NCBI RefSeq assembly: GCF_001667885.1
Contig: NZ_LZJW01000151.1
Coordinates: 36,826 to 100,825, forward strand
Direction: 5' to 3'
DNA length: 64,000 nucleotides
DNA from: Mycobacterium scrofulaceum
GTDB lineage: Bacteria; Actinomycetota; Actinomycetes; Mycobacteriales; Mycobacteriaceae
Part shown: in pieces, positions 16,407-25,239 of the stretch
Layout of the letters: every line of letters starts with the position of its first letter
How positions within the stretch are numbered: position 1 is the first letter of the stretch
Notes under the pieces: model-generated
The model's input: the letters and a program-made list of their open reading frames with translations, nothing else
What the model was told of the DNA's origin: nothing
Database searches by the model: none
Position numbers and translations under genes: made by a program

Positions 16407-18773
16407 TCACTTCTTCCGGGTCAGCGCCCGGCGATGCAGCGGCTCGCGGCCCGGGGGCTGCTGCGGTGGCGGCAGCAGAGGCTTGCGGGGCCGCACCGCA
16501 ATGGTTTTCGGTGTATCGCTGCTCAGGGTGACCTCTTCACCCGCATGCCGGATGGTGAGCTGGCCGTCCGGCCCATCGCGCACCGTGTAGGTGACGTCGG
16601 AATGGTTGACGTCGACCGTGACCCGGAAATCGCGCCACCGAAGGCGAAACCTCAACCGCGAAATGCCGTCGGGCAGTGCGGGATCCAGCGACAGGATGCC
16701 CTCATCGTCGCGCAGCCCGCCGAAACCGCCCACCAGGGCGGTCCAGGCGCCGGCCAGCGAGGCCATGTGCAGGCCGTCACGGGTGTTGTGGTGCAGATCG
16801 CGCAGGTCGATCAGCCCCGCCTCGTAGGCATAGTCGTGCGCCAATTCCAGGTGGCCGACCTCGGCGCACATCACCGCCTGGGTGCAGGCGGACAGCGACG
16901 AGTCGCGCACCATGCGCCGCTCGTAGTAGTCGACATTGCGGGCCTTCTGTTCCGGGGTGAACGCGTGGCTCTGCCACTGCATCGCCAGCACCAGGTCGGC
17001 CTGCTTGATCACCTGTGCGGGATACAGGCGCACGTACGGGTCATGCAACAGCAACGGGTAGGAGTGGTTTTCGTCGAAGTCCCACTCCGCCAGCGTGGTG
17101 AACCCTTCGCACTGCTGATGGACCCCGAGGCCGGCGTCGTAGGGGATGTTGGCGGCGTCGGCCGCGTCGCGCCAGGACGCCGTCTCCTCGGTGGTGACCC
17201 CCAGGGCCTCGGCCGCCTCGGGATGGCGGTTGCAGGCCTCGGCGGCGGTGCGCAGATTGTGCGCGGCCATCAGGTTGGTGAAGACGTTGTCCCGCACGAT
17301 CGCGGTGTATTCGTCGGGCCCGGTGACGCCGTCGAGGTGCCAGACGCCGTGCCGATCGTGGTGGCCGAGCGAGACCCACAGCCGGGCGGTCTCCACGAGA
17401 ACCTCGAGGCCGCAATGCTTTTCGAGCTCGTCGTCGCCGGTGACGATGCGGTAGCGCTCGAAGGCCATGGCAATGTCGGCGTTGATGTGCCAGGCGGCGG
17501 TGCCGGCCGGCCAGTAGGCCGAGCATTCCTGGCCCCGGATGGTGCGCCAGGGAAAGCTGGCGCCCTCGAGGCCGAGTTCGGCCGCCCGCTCCTTGGCGAG
17601 GTCCAGCGTCGACGCCCGCCACCGCAGCGCGTCGGCGACCGCATGCGGCGCGGTGTAGGTGAGCACCGGCAGCACGTAACCCTCGGTGTCCCAGAAGGCG
17701 TGGCCGTCGTAGCCGGTCCCGGTGAGCCCCTTCGCCGCGATCGCGCGACGCTCGGCGCGCGCGCTGGCCTGCAACAGGTGGAAGAGCCCGAACCGCACCG
17801 CCTGCTGCGATTCGGGGTCGCCCTCGACCTCGACGTCGGCGCAGTCCCAGAAGTCGTCCAGGTACTTGCGCTGCGAATCCAGCAGGCCCTGCCACCCGCT
17901 GTAGCGGGCGCTGTGGATGGCGGCGGCGGCCTGGTCGCGCAGCGCCGGGCGGGACCGCATGCTCGACCACCCGTACGCGAGGTACTTGACGATGCGCAGC
18001 TTCTGTCCGGCCCGCAGCCCGCAGATCACGGTGGTCCGCGCCAGATCCTCGCGGGCGTCGGTGCTGAACTCGACGCGACCGGGCACGTCGATCTCATGAT
18101 CCATCGCGGCCGACATCATCAGCGCGCTGCTGCGGGTGCGGTGCATGAGAAGCGCGCCGGTGTCGGTGTTTTCGTGGTCGACGGCCACCAGCGGGTTCTC
18201 CAGGATGGCCGACACCCGCGGGTCGCCGGAGGTCTGGGGTTGGTCCTCGTTGGTGACCAGTTCGGACTGCACCGTCACGCGGACGAAGTCGCCGACCGCT
18301 TCCACCACGTATTCGATGGCGGCGACCCCGCGCTGGGCCAGGGACACCAGCCGGGTGGACACCAGCTTGATCTCCTTGCCCGCGGGGGAGCGCCAGTGCG
18401 CGCGGCGGGTCATCGTCCCGGCGCGCATGTCGAGAACCCGCTCGTGCGAGATCAATTCGCCATAGCGAACGTCGAACGGCTCGTCCTCGACCAGCAGGCG
18501 GATGATCTTGCCGTTGGTGACGTCGACGATCGTCTGGCCGGCCTCCGGGTAGCCGTAGCCGGCCTCCGCGTAGGGCAGCGGCCGGATTTCGTAGAAGGAG
18601 TTCAGGTACGTGCCGGGCAGGCCGTAGGGCTCACCCTCGTCGAGGTTGCCGCGCAGCCCGATGTGCCCGTTGGACAAGGTGAATAGCGACTCCGACTGGG
18701 CCAGGATGTTCAGGTCGAGCCGGGTTTCGCTGACGTGCCATGGATCGACCGGGAACGATTCGTCGGTGATCAT
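16407..18773 (-). CDS. Glycoside hydrolase family 65 protein (disaccharide phosphorylase type), Rv3401-like
   Basis: 788 residues. The N-terminal beta-sandwich begins with SLFTLSNGHIGLRGNLDEGE; the catalytic (alpha/alpha)6 barrel carries the family's general-acid Glu488 in TGPDEYT, with HAFWDTEGYVLPV and HQQCEGFTT nearby. Members with this catalytic segment phosphorolyse alpha-glucosidic disaccharides such as maltose or trehalose, releasing beta-glucose 1-phosphate. The partner gene, overlapping its start by 4 bases, is a beta-phosphoglucomutase, which would convert that product to glucose 6-phosphate. This pairing strongly supports a phosphorylase rather than a hydrolase; the exact sugar is not evident. 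Confidence 0.9.
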   Translation of the reverse strand: MITDESFPVDPWHVSETRLDLNILAQSESLFTLSNGHIGLRGNLDEGEPYGLPGTYLNSFYEIRPLPYAEAGYGYPEAGQTIVDVTNGKIIRLLVEDEPFDVRYGELISHERVLDMRAGTMTRRAHWRSPAGKEIKLVSTRLVSLAQRGVAAIEYVVEAVGDFVRVTVQSELVTNEDQPQTSGDPRVSAILENPLVAVDHENTDTGALLMHRTRSSALMMSAAMDHEIDVPGRVEFSTDAREDLARTTVICGLRAGQKLRIVKYLAYGWSSMRSRPALRDQAAAAIHSARYSGWQGLLDSQRKYLDDFWDCADVEVEGDPESQQAVRFGLFHLLQASARAERRAIAAKGLTGTGYDGHAFWDTEGYVLPVLTYTAPHAVADALRWRASTLDLAKERAAELGLEGASFPWRTIRGQECSAYWPAGTAAWHINADIAMAFERYRIVTGDDELEKHCGLEVLVETARLWVSLGHHDRHGVWHLDGVTGPDEYTAIVRDNVFTNLMAAHNLRTAAEACNRHPEAAEALGVTTEETASWRDAADAANIPYDAGLGVHQQCEGFTTLAEWDFDENHSYPLLLHDPYVRLYPAQVIKQADLVLAMQWQSHAFTPEQKARNVDYYERRMVRDSSLSACTQAVMCAEVGHLELAHDYAYEAGLIDLRDLHHNTRDGLHMASLAGAWTALVGGFGGLRDDEGILSLDPALPDGISRLRFRLRWRDFRVTVDVNHSDVTYTVRDGPDGQLTIRHAGEEVTLSSDTPKTIAVRPRKPLLPPPQQPPGREPLHRRALTRKK

Positions 18774-19510
18774 GACGGCAGCAGCTCGGCGAGGTCGGTC
18801 ACCACCACGTCGGCGCCGTTGCGGCGCAGATCGTCGGCCTGGCCAACCCGGTCGACGCCCACCACGTAGCCGAAGTTACCGGCGCGGCCGGCCTGCACGC
18901 CGGAGATCGCGTCCTCGAACACGGCTGCGGCGTCGGCGTCGACGCCAAGCAGCTCGGCTCCCCGCAGGTAGGAGTCCGGCGCGGGCTTGCCGGCGATGTG
19001 TTCGTCGCGCAGCGTGACGCCGTCGACCCGCTGCTGGATGAACCGGTCCAGTCCGGTGATCTCCAGGACGTCGCGGGTGTTGGCGCTCGAGGACACCACG
19101 GCGATTCCCAGTCCCGCCGCGGCGGCCGCCTCCAGGTATCGCCGCGAGCCCTCGAACACCTCGACGCCGTCCTCGCGTAGCACCTTCTGGAACATGTCGT
19201 TCTTGCGGTTGCCCAGGCCGTACACCGTCTCGGCGTCCGCCGGGTCGTCGGGGCTGCCGTCGGGTAGCTCGATCCCGCGGCTCTGCAGGAACGACCGGAC
19301 ACCGTCCTCGCGCTTCTTGCCGTCCACGTATTGGCGGTAGTCGGCGGCCGCGTCGAAGGGGACGAATTCATCCCCGGTGCGCTTGGCCCGCTCCGACAGG
19401 TAGTCGTCGAACATGGCCTTCCAGGCCTTGGTGTGCACGCTCGCGGTGTCGGTGAGCACCCCGTCGAGGTCGAACAGACAGGCGTGCACCTTCTCGGGCA
19501 GACCCAGCAC
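18770..19510 (-). CDS. Beta-phosphoglucomutase, HAD superfamily, Rv3400-like
   Basis: 246 residues. HAD motif I is FDLDGVLTD, with nucleophile Asp14 and acid/base Asp16; VVSSSANTRDVLEITGL is motif II and AAVFEDAISGVQAGRAGNF is motif IV, as in beta-phosphoglucomutases. The enzyme interconverts beta-glucose 1-phosphate and glucose 6-phosphate through a phospho-Asp intermediate. Its stop codon overlaps the start of the downstream GH65 gene (ATGA), so both are made together. The conserved backbone ends here and the accessory block begins. Confidence 0.92.
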   Translation of the reverse strand: MLGLPEKVHACLFDLDGVLTDTASVHTKAWKAMFDDYLSERAKRTGDEFVPFDAAADYRQYVDGKKREDGVRSFLQSRGIELPDGSPDDPADAETVYGLGNRKNDMFQKVLREDGVEVFEGSRRYLEAAAAAGLGIAVVSSSANTRDVLEITGLDRFIQQRVDGVTLRDEHIAGKPAPDSYLRGAELLGVDADAAAVFEDAISGVQAGRAGNFGYVVGVDRVGQADDLRRNGADVVVTDLAELLPS

Positions 19511-19602
19511 GGGCGGACCTCGCTTCCTGGTCTCGGGCGACTAGCTAAGCGATACCCACTCCACCACGCCGAGCAATCCGGGCGCCACCTGGCCCGCCAG
19601 GT

Positions 19603-20406
19603 TCACCGCACACACACGGCCTGGATGGCGCGAAGCCTCCCGTCAGCCAAGGCCTGGGTCAGGTTGGCGGCCTTGCGGTCGAAGTCGGTGACGAAGGCGT
19701 GCAGGCCCAGCGGATTGGGCGGCTGGGCGAGGATCGCCTGCATGAACGCGGCCGCCTGCTCGGTGAGATCGTTCCAGCGCTCGACGGTGAACCCCGCGGA
19801 CTGCGCGACGGCGCGGAGCCCGTCGGGCGTCACCAGATGGCTGCGCGCCGGCGCGTCGGCCCACGGCAGGGGAAAGTCGGGCGCACCCGCTTCGGCGGTG
19901 GTGATGTCCCACAGGGCGAGGCGGCCGCCGCCCTTGAGCACCCGGTGCGCTTCGGAGTAGAGGCGCTCCTTGTCGGCCACGTTCATCTGGACGTGCTGGC
20001 TGATGGCGACGTCGAAAATGCCGTCAGCGAAGGGCAGTTCGGTGACGTCGGAGTGGTGAACGGATATTCGGCCATCGAGCCCGACAAGCCGATTGAGCCA
20101 GCGGTGCGTTTCGCAATATTCGTCGGTGAGGTCCACCGCGGTGACGTGGCAGCCGTAGCGGTCGGCGACGTAGCGGGCGGTGCCGCCGACCCCGCTCCCC
20201 GCATCGAGCACCGCGCTGTCGGCGGTGATTCCCAACAGGTCCACCAGCTGGCCGGTCGCCACGCGGCCCATCGTGTGGAAGTCCTCCAGCAGGCCCAGGT
20301 CGCTGGGCGCCAGCCGGTCGAGGTCCTTGCCGGCGGAGACCAGCGCCCGCTCGATGTGGTCGCGGGACAACCCCGTCGAGTACTGGTTCGTGATCGTGTC
20401 GGTCAT
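19603..20406 (-). CDS. Class I SAM-dependent methyltransferase
   Basis: 267 residues. Motif I is LDAGSGVGGTARYVADRYG (residues about 66-84), motif II-like region VTAVDLTDEYCETH, and SDVTELPFADGIFDVAISQH with the later LYSEAHRVLKGGGRLALWDI gives the UbiE/Coq5 pattern. Small-molecule acceptors are typical, but the target here cannot be read from the sequence. It is the last gene of a four-gene leftward operon (MFS transporter, NmrA-like protein, two methyltransferases), overlapping the preceding gene by 4 bases. The two methyltransferases are only distantly similar, so they are not a recent duplication. Confidence 0.88.
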   Translation of the reverse strand: MTDTITNQYSTGLSRDHIERALVSAGKDLDRLAPSDLGLLEDFHTMGRVATGQLVDLLGITADSAVLDAGSGVGGTARYVADRYGCHVTAVDLTDEYCETHRWLNRLVGLDGRISVHHSDVTELPFADGIFDVAISQHVQMNVADKERLYSEAHRVLKGGGRLALWDITTAEAGAPDFPLPWADAPARSHLVTPDGLRAVAQSAGFTVERWNDLTEQAAAFMQAILAQPPNPLGLHAFVTDFDRKAANLTQALADGRLRAIQAVCVR

Positions 20407-21221
20407 GGCCGCACCTCGGCCCAGGCGGTGATCAGCGAGGGCATGGTGATCAGGGCGTCGGCCGCGACCGCCTCCCGGCGGAATTGCGGCACGAAGTCGT
20501 CGAGGTCATCGAGATCGTCCAGGCCGAAGCCCCCTTGTTCTGCGATGGGCGAGACGAGCCGCCAGACCTCCGCGCCATAGGCGAGGATGTCGTCATCGGC
20601 GGCGGTACCGATTGGTGCGCCGATGGCCAACCGTGGCGGCCCCAGGCGGGCGTCGGCGAATACCGTGTGCAGCGTGGTGCCGAACCGCGCGGACAGGCCC
20701 ATGGCCTCGAAGGCGCGGACGATGCCCGAAATGACCTGACTGAACAGCGGCAGGTCCGGGACGGTGCGCGCTCGGGTGATGTCGATTTCGGCGAACGCGA
20801 TCACGCCGCCGGGGCGCACCAGGGAGCTGAGGCGCCGCAGCGTGGCGGCCGGGTCCGGCAGGTGCATCAGGATCAGTCGGCCGATCACCGCGTCCACGGG
20901 CTCGTCCAGCGTGATCGCGTCGATGGCGGCCTGCGTGAAATCGACTGTGCCGAAACCCTGTTCGGCCGCGCGGGCTCGGGCGAGCTCGACCATCTCCGGC
21001 GCGGCGTCCACCCCGAGCACGCTCCCGGTCGGACCGACCAGCCGGGCGGCGACGAAGGACACATCGCCGGGCCCGCTGCCGATGTCGAGCACCCGCATCC
21101 CCGGCCGCAGGCCGGCGAGCCGCAGCGCGTGCTCGGTGTAGTCGTTGTAGAGCCGGCCCTGCAGCAGGAGTCGCCGCACCTCCGCGTCGGCGTGGCCGAG
21201 GACATACGTGCTGGTGTTCAT
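20403..21221 (-). CDS. Class I SAM-dependent methyltransferase (UbiE-like)
   Basis: 272 residues from ATG 21221, preceded by AAAGGATC; the longer open frame to 21260 has no initiation signal. Motif I is VLDIGSGPGDVSFVAARLVG, then VLGVDAAPEMVELARARAAE and LILMHLPDPAATLRRLSSLV with RPGGVIAFAEID, a clear UbiE-type fold. The C-terminal half has an acidic repeat (GLDDLDDLDDF). It overlaps both neighbours by 4 bases, coupling its translation to the NmrA-like gene upstream and the second methyltransferase downstream. Substrate unknown; context suggests modification of a compound also handled by the transporter. Confidence 0.88.
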   Translation of the reverse strand: MNTSTYVLGHADAEVRRLLLQGRLYNDYTEHALRLAGLRPGMRVLDIGSGPGDVSFVAARLVGPTGSVLGVDAAPEMVELARARAAEQGFGTVDFTQAAIDAITLDEPVDAVIGRLILMHLPDPAATLRRLSSLVRPGGVIAFAEIDITRARTVPDLPLFSQVISGIVRAFEAMGLSARFGTTLHTVFADARLGPPRLAIGAPIGTAADDDILAYGAEVWRLVSPIAEQGGFGLDDLDDLDDFVPQFRREAVAADALITMPSLITAWAEVRP

Positions 21222-22291
21222 GAGGATTCGATCCTTTCTGTGGTGTGTTCGGTCCGCCACAGCAGGGACTCACCGGAGAGCCGGGGGTGTGCGGGTTGCG
21301 GATGTTGTTGGAGCCGGTCGAACTTGTCCAGGCGGTGCATGGGCACGAGTCCGGTCAACAGGAAGGTGCCGAGTTGACGCAGGAAGTTGCCTGGGGTGCG
21401 CTGTGTTTCGGGGCCGACATAGCGGCGGGCGATCGTGAGGAAGTCTTCGGGTTCGACCCCCGCGACGTCACGAACGTGCGTGGTGGGGGCGCTGACCTCC
21501 CAGGTGCCCAGGGCGTATTCGGGCAGGTAGTGCCGCAGGCTGGACTGGAAGAACAGGTCGGCGCCAAGCCGTTTGGCGCTGACCCGCACGGCGCGCATGA
21601 ACATCCATGGGGGAATGTCGATGTGGCGCACGCGCCGGCCCAGCGCCTCGCCCATCGCGTCGGCGATGTCGGGCCCCGATAGCAGCGCCGGCCCCGTCGG
21701 GCGGTAGGCGCGACCGTCGTGACGGTGCGGGTCAAGCAGCGCGCCGACCGCCACGCGGGCGATGTCCTCGTTGGAGGGGGGCGCATTTCGGCGCGCCCCG
21801 GTCGGCGTCGGCAGCACGCCGAGCTGCGCCGCCATTCCGGCCAGCTGCAGGTAGTTGTCGGCGAAGTACCCGGGGTCGACCGCCACGTGGGCGGTGTCAG
21901 GCAGCAGCTCGAACAGCTTGTCGGTCAGCCAGGCCTGCCGGGTCATCAGCGAGGGATGCTCCGGGCTGGCCGTCCACTGTCCGAGCGCCACCACCGCTTG
22001 GACGCCGGCCCGCCGCGCGCCGACGGCGAAGGCCACCGCACTGTCGAGCGCGTGGGGGTGGTAGGGCGGGTTGAAGTACAACCGGTCGACCCCGTCCAGC
22101 GCGGCCGTAACCTGTTGGATGTCAAACATATCGGCGACGATGACTTCGGCGCCCAGCTCCCGCAGCCGTGCGCTGCGCGCGTCCTCACGGTGCACCATGG
22201 CCCTGGTGGTGACGCCCTTCTCCAACAGTTGGGCGGCAACCGCACCGCCGATCCTGCCCGTCGAGCCGGTTACCAACACGCGGTTGTTCAT
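21218..22291 (-). CDS. NmrA-like NAD(P)-binding protein (atypical SDR)
   Basis: 357 residues from ATG 22291, which has AAAGGGA ahead; the much longer open frame to 23653 is an antiphase shadow of the transporter gene. The N-terminus carries the dinucleotide-binding turn VTGSTGRIGGAVAAQL, then TRAMVHREDARSARLRELGA, and the later sequence has no YxxxK catalytic pair, as usual for NmrA/HSCARG-type sensors or reductases. Its stop overlaps the start of the methyltransferase gene by 4 bases and its start overlaps the transporter stop by 4. It may be a redox sensor or a reductase acting on the exported compound. A C-terminal extension of about 100 residues is unusual for the family. Confidence 0.85.
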   Translation of the reverse strand: MNNRVLVTGSTGRIGGAVAAQLLEKGVTTRAMVHREDARSARLRELGAEVIVADMFDIQQVTAALDGVDRLYFNPPYHPHALDSAVAFAVGARRAGVQAVVALGQWTASPEHPSLMTRQAWLTDKLFELLPDTAHVAVDPGYFADNYLQLAGMAAQLGVLPTPTGARRNAPPSNEDIARVAVGALLDPHRHDGRAYRPTGPALLSGPDIADAMGEALGRRVRHIDIPPWMFMRAVRVSAKRLGADLFFQSSLRHYLPEYALGTWEVSAPTTHVRDVAGVEPEDFLTIARRYVGPETQRTPGNFLRQLGTFLLTGLVPMHRLDKFDRLQQHPQPAHPRLSGESLLWRTEHTTERIESS

Positions 22292-23805
22292 GACATTTCC
22301 CTTTCGGTTTGCCGCGCCGGCAATAACCAGCCGACGACGATCGCGGCGCCCAGCGCGATGCCCGCGCATACCAGCGAGCTCACCCGCAGGCCGTCGAGGA
22401 ACGCGTGGTCGACGACGCCGCGGACGTAGCCCGCTTGTGGCGCCGGCAGCTGCTGGATCACCCTGTGCGCCAATGCCATCGAGTGCCGCATCGGCTCGGC
22501 GGGCAGCCCGGTCAACGCATTCGCCCCGAGATGTCCGGAGTACACCGACGCGAAGATGCTGCCCGCGATGGCCACTCCGAGGGTGCCGCCGAGTTCGCGC
22601 GTCGTGTCGTTGACGGCCGAGCCGACGCCGGCCTTGTCGACCGACAGCGAGCCCATGATCGCCTCGGTGGCCGGCGAAACGGTCAGGCCGAGACCACCGC
22701 CGAGCAGGAGCATCTGCATGGCGATCTGGTCGTAGGGCGTGGCGGCGTCCGCCGTCGACGCCCACGCCAGGCCGGCCGCGAACAGGGTCAGACCCGCGGC
22801 GACGATGGCCGTGGTGCCGATCCGGTCCACCAGCCGGGGCCCGAGGATGCTGGCCAGCGCGATCGAGGCGGCGACTGGAAGCAGCCGTACGCCGCTCTGA
22901 AACGCCGTGTAGTCCTTGATGAATTGGAAGTACTGGGTGATGACGAAGATGAAGCCGAACAGTGTGAGGAAGCCGGCGGTGACCGCAAGGCTGCCGCCGG
23001 AGAACCGGCGGTTGACGAACACCGAGACGTCGAGCATCGGGTGAGTGGTGCGCCGCTCCCACAGCGCGAACCCGGTGAGGAGCGCTGCCGCGAGTGCGAA
23101 TCCGGTCGCGGTCCGGCCGTTGGTCCACCCCCAGGTGGGTGCTTGGATGACCGTGTAGACGAGGGTGGTGATCCCGGCCGCGGACAGGATCAGGCCGGGG
23201 ACGTCGACACGCGGGGCGGCCGGGTCGCGTGAGGTCGGTACGAAGAGAAATCCGCCGAGGATGGCCACTGCGGCAACGGGAATGTTGACCATGAAGATCG
23301 AGCCCCACCAGAAGTGTTCGAGCAGCCAGCCGCCGCTGATCGGTCCCACCGCCACCCCGACGCCCACCATCGCCGCCCACAGCCCGATCGCCTTGGCGCG
23401 TGCGGCCGCCTCGGTGAAGATGTTGGTGATCAGCCCGAGGGTGGTCGGAAAGATCACCGCCGCGCCCACCCCCATGGCGGCGCGGGCCGCGATCAGCGCG
23501 TCGGCCGAATTCACCTGCGCCGCAACCGTGGACGTGATCGCGAAGAGGGCGAGCCCGGAGTTGAGCCATCCCCGCCTGCCGTAACGGTCCGACAGGCTGC
23601 CCGCCGAGAGTAGGAGGCCGGACATCACCAGGGTGTAGGCGTCGACGATCCACTGCAGCTGAGCGGTGTCGGCGCCGAGTTCGCGCGACAACGTGGGCAG
23701 CGCGACGTTGACGATCGTGGCGTCGACGCTGATGACGAAGACGCCGAGGCAGATGACGGCCAGCGCGGCAATCGGTCGGTTCCGGAGGAGGGGTTCGGTT
23801 CGCAT
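22288..23805 (-). CDS. MFS multidrug efflux transporter (DHA2, EmrB/QacA type)
   Basis: 505 residues from ATG 23805. Fourteen hydrophobic helices fit the DHA2 proton-drug antiporter family. Helix 1 reads AVICLGVFVISVDATIVNVALPTL, with the acidic residue expected there. Motif A is GSLSDRYGRRGW, and motif C appears as GVAVGPISGGWL. It is the first gene of the four-gene leftward operon and is divergent from an HxlR-type regulator, the usual arrangement for a substrate-induced efflux pump. An extended frame to 24036 runs into the regulator on the opposite strand and is not supported. Confidence 0.92.
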   Translation of the reverse strand: MRTEPLLRNRPIAALAVICLGVFVISVDATIVNVALPTLSRELGADTAQLQWIVDAYTLVMSGLLLSAGSLSDRYGRRGWLNSGLALFAITSTVAAQVNSADALIAARAAMGVGAAVIFPTTLGLITNIFTEAAARAKAIGLWAAMVGVGVAVGPISGGWLLEHFWWGSIFMVNIPVAAVAILGGFLFVPTSRDPAAPRVDVPGLILSAAGITTLVYTVIQAPTWGWTNGRTATGFALAAALLTGFALWERRTTHPMLDVSVFVNRRFSGGSLAVTAGFLTLFGFIFVITQYFQFIKDYTAFQSGVRLLPVAASIALASILGPRLVDRIGTTAIVAAGLTLFAAGLAWASTADAATPYDQIAMQMLLLGGGLGLTVSPATEAIMGSLSVDKAGVGSAVNDTTRELGGTLGVAIAGSIFASVYSGHLGANALTGLPAEPMRHSMALAHRVIQQLPAPQAGYVRGVVDHAFLDGLRVSSLVCAGIALGAAIVVGWLLPARQTEREMS

Positions 23806-23885
23806 GGACAAGACGCTAAAGCTGATAGACAAATAAATCAAGTACAAAGTTGAAAAAGATGTCTGCGGTTCGGTAATCTGGCGAG
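23806..23885. promoter_or_regulatory. Divergent promoter region, HxlR gene and MFS operon
   Basis: An 80-base AT-rich gap, markedly lower in GC than the flanking genes, between the transporter start and the regulator start. It contains a loose inverted repeat (AGACA at 23826-23830 and TGTCT at 23859-23863) around a run of A and T. HxlR-type regulators usually bind short inverted sites next to their own promoters, so this is the expected location of the operator. The precise site is not certain. Confidence 0.5.
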
Positions 23886-24527
23886 GTGGCCTCCCGCAGG
23901 AACTACAACCAGAACTGTCCGATCGCGCGCGGGCTCGACGTCGTGGGCGAGCGGTGGACGCTGCTGATCCTGCGCGAGCTGGTCGGCGGCCCGCGGCGCT
24001 ACGGGGACCTGCGCGACGAGCTGCCGGGCATCGCAACCAATCTGCTGGCCGAGCGACTCAAGGAATTACAGGAAGCCGGGCTTGTCGACCGCGCCGACCT
24101 GCCCGCGCCGATCGGGCGCACGGTCTACACCCTCAGCGATATGGGGTGGCAGCGAGTGCTGCCGATCCTGCAGAGCGTCGCGTGGTTCGGGCTGGACCGG
24201 CTCGACCCGATTGGCGATGGCCCGGCGACGCCGTTGAACGGCTTCCTGGCCGGGATCCTGCTGGGTTTCAATTCGGCGCGCGCGGCCGGTTTGGAGGTGA
24301 CATGCCGCGCCGAGATCGACGGCCGTCGATTCGAGTTCGCGATCACGCAGGGGCGCCTGGCCGGTGCGCGGGGCGAGCCTTCGGTGACTCTGACCGCCGG
24401 CGCGGCGGACCTGGTGAACGCCCGCCTGGGTCCGACCGAAGCCAAGCGCAAGGCGGCGCTGCGGCGCATCGAATTCCAGGGCGACCCGCAGACGGTCAGC
24501 GCGGTGCGTCAGGCCTTTGCGTTGTAG
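23886..24527 (+). CDS. HxlR-family regulator with C-terminal sterol-carrier-like domain
   Basis: 213 residues, GTG start. The N-terminal winged helix is the HxlR type: NCPIARGLDVVGERWTLLIL, then RYGDLRDELPGIATNLLAER and LKELQEAGLVDR, with the conserved Cys11 that in related regulators senses electrophiles or quinones. Residues about 115-210 add a second domain resembling SCP2 lipid-binding proteins (ending VRQAFAL), which could bind a hydrophobic ligand. It is divergent from the transporter operon and probably controls it. Cys sensing is established only for some family members. Confidence 0.85.
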   Translation: MASRRNYNQNCPIARGLDVVGERWTLLILRELVGGPRRYGDLRDELPGIATNLLAERLKELQEAGLVDRADLPAPIGRTVYTLSDMGWQRVLPILQSVAWFGLDRLDPIGDGPATPLNGFLAGILLGFNSARAAGLEVTCRAEIDGRRFEFAITQGRLAGARGEPSVTLTAGAADLVNARLGPTEAKRKAALRRIEFQGDPQTVSAVRQAFAL

Positions 24528-24530
24528 AAC

Positions 24531-25178
24531 TCACCGTTCGAGCAGGGCGTCGACCCACGCTTGCGCGACGAACTTGCCGTAGCGGGTGACCGACCAGCCG
24601 CGTTCGAGGACGAGCAGCTCGTAGAGCTCGGGGGCGTGATACGTCCATAAAATGTCGCGCGCCTGTCTGGCGCTGACGCGGAGCTGTCCGGTGCGGGCCA
24701 GATCGGAGGCGAACATCGTCATACCGGTCAGGGTTTCGTCCCTGATCTGCTTCCACACTTCCGCGGCATCCGGCGAGACCGCGGCGCCGTCGCGGGCGAG
24801 CAGCTGGACCGGTGCGCTGCGCGGCATGCTGGCGGCCAGGTGTTTGGCATAGAGCTCCAGCTTTTCGGCGGCGTCGGTAGCGTTGGCCACATTCTGGATG
24901 ACGTCTCGCTCGACCATCGGGATCGGTTCGTCGTCGCCGGCCACGGACACATCGAAAAGTGCTTTGAGCACGCCCGCTTTCGTCGAGAAGGCCTTGTACA
25001 CCGTCTCGACTGACACGCCCGCGTCGCGGGCGATCTCCGCGATCGTCGTCGTCGCGTAGCCCTGAGCCAGGAAGCGCCGCCGGGCGGCCGCGAGCACCGC
25101 GCGGCGGTTGTGCTGCGCCTGTTCGCGACGACGGGTCGAGTCGTAGCGGCGCGGAGGCTGGTCCTTGACAGATCCCAT
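24531..25178 (-). CDS. TetR-family transcriptional regulator
   Basis: 215 residues from ATG 25178; AGGAGA lies upstream at a slightly long spacing. The helix-turn-helix is clear: NRRAVLAAARRRFLAQGYAT, TTIAEIARDAGVSVETVYKA and FSTKAGVLKALFDVS. The C-terminal domain is rich in charged residues with no named sub-family. It is divergent from the flavin-dependent monooxygenase gene, with a 61-base gap containing a perfect small palindrome, so it likely represses both. It converges on the HxlR gene with only 3 bases between the stop codons. Confidence 0.9.
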   Translation of the reverse strand: MGSVKDQPPRRYDSTRRREQAQHNRRAVLAAARRRFLAQGYATTTIAEIARDAGVSVETVYKAFSTKAGVLKALFDVSVAGDDEPIPMVERDVIQNVANATDAAEKLELYAKHLAASMPRSAPVQLLARDGAAVSPDAAEVWKQIRDETLTGMTMFASDLARTGQLRVSARQARDILWTYHAPELYELLVLERGWSVTRYGKFVAQAWVDALLER

Positions 25179-25205
25179 TATTTGAATACATTCTCCTATA
25201 TCTAT

Positions 25206-25219
25206 TACAGTAGACTGTA
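25206..25219. promoter_or_regulatory. Candidate TetR operator
   Basis: A perfect inverted repeat TACAGT-AG-ACTGTA, placed 20 bases upstream of the monooxygenase ATG and 27 bases upstream of the TetR ATG. Surrounding bases are AT-rich, consistent with overlapping promoters. This is a prediction from symmetry and position. Confidence 0.65.
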
Positions 25220-25239
25220 TCAGAAGTTGGGAGCGCGCC

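Noticed and set aside
21218..23653. An 811-residue open frame covering two genes
   Set aside because: Only its last 357 residues read as a protein family. The first part is the antiphase shadow of the MFS transporter, with Arg-rich, non-family sequence.
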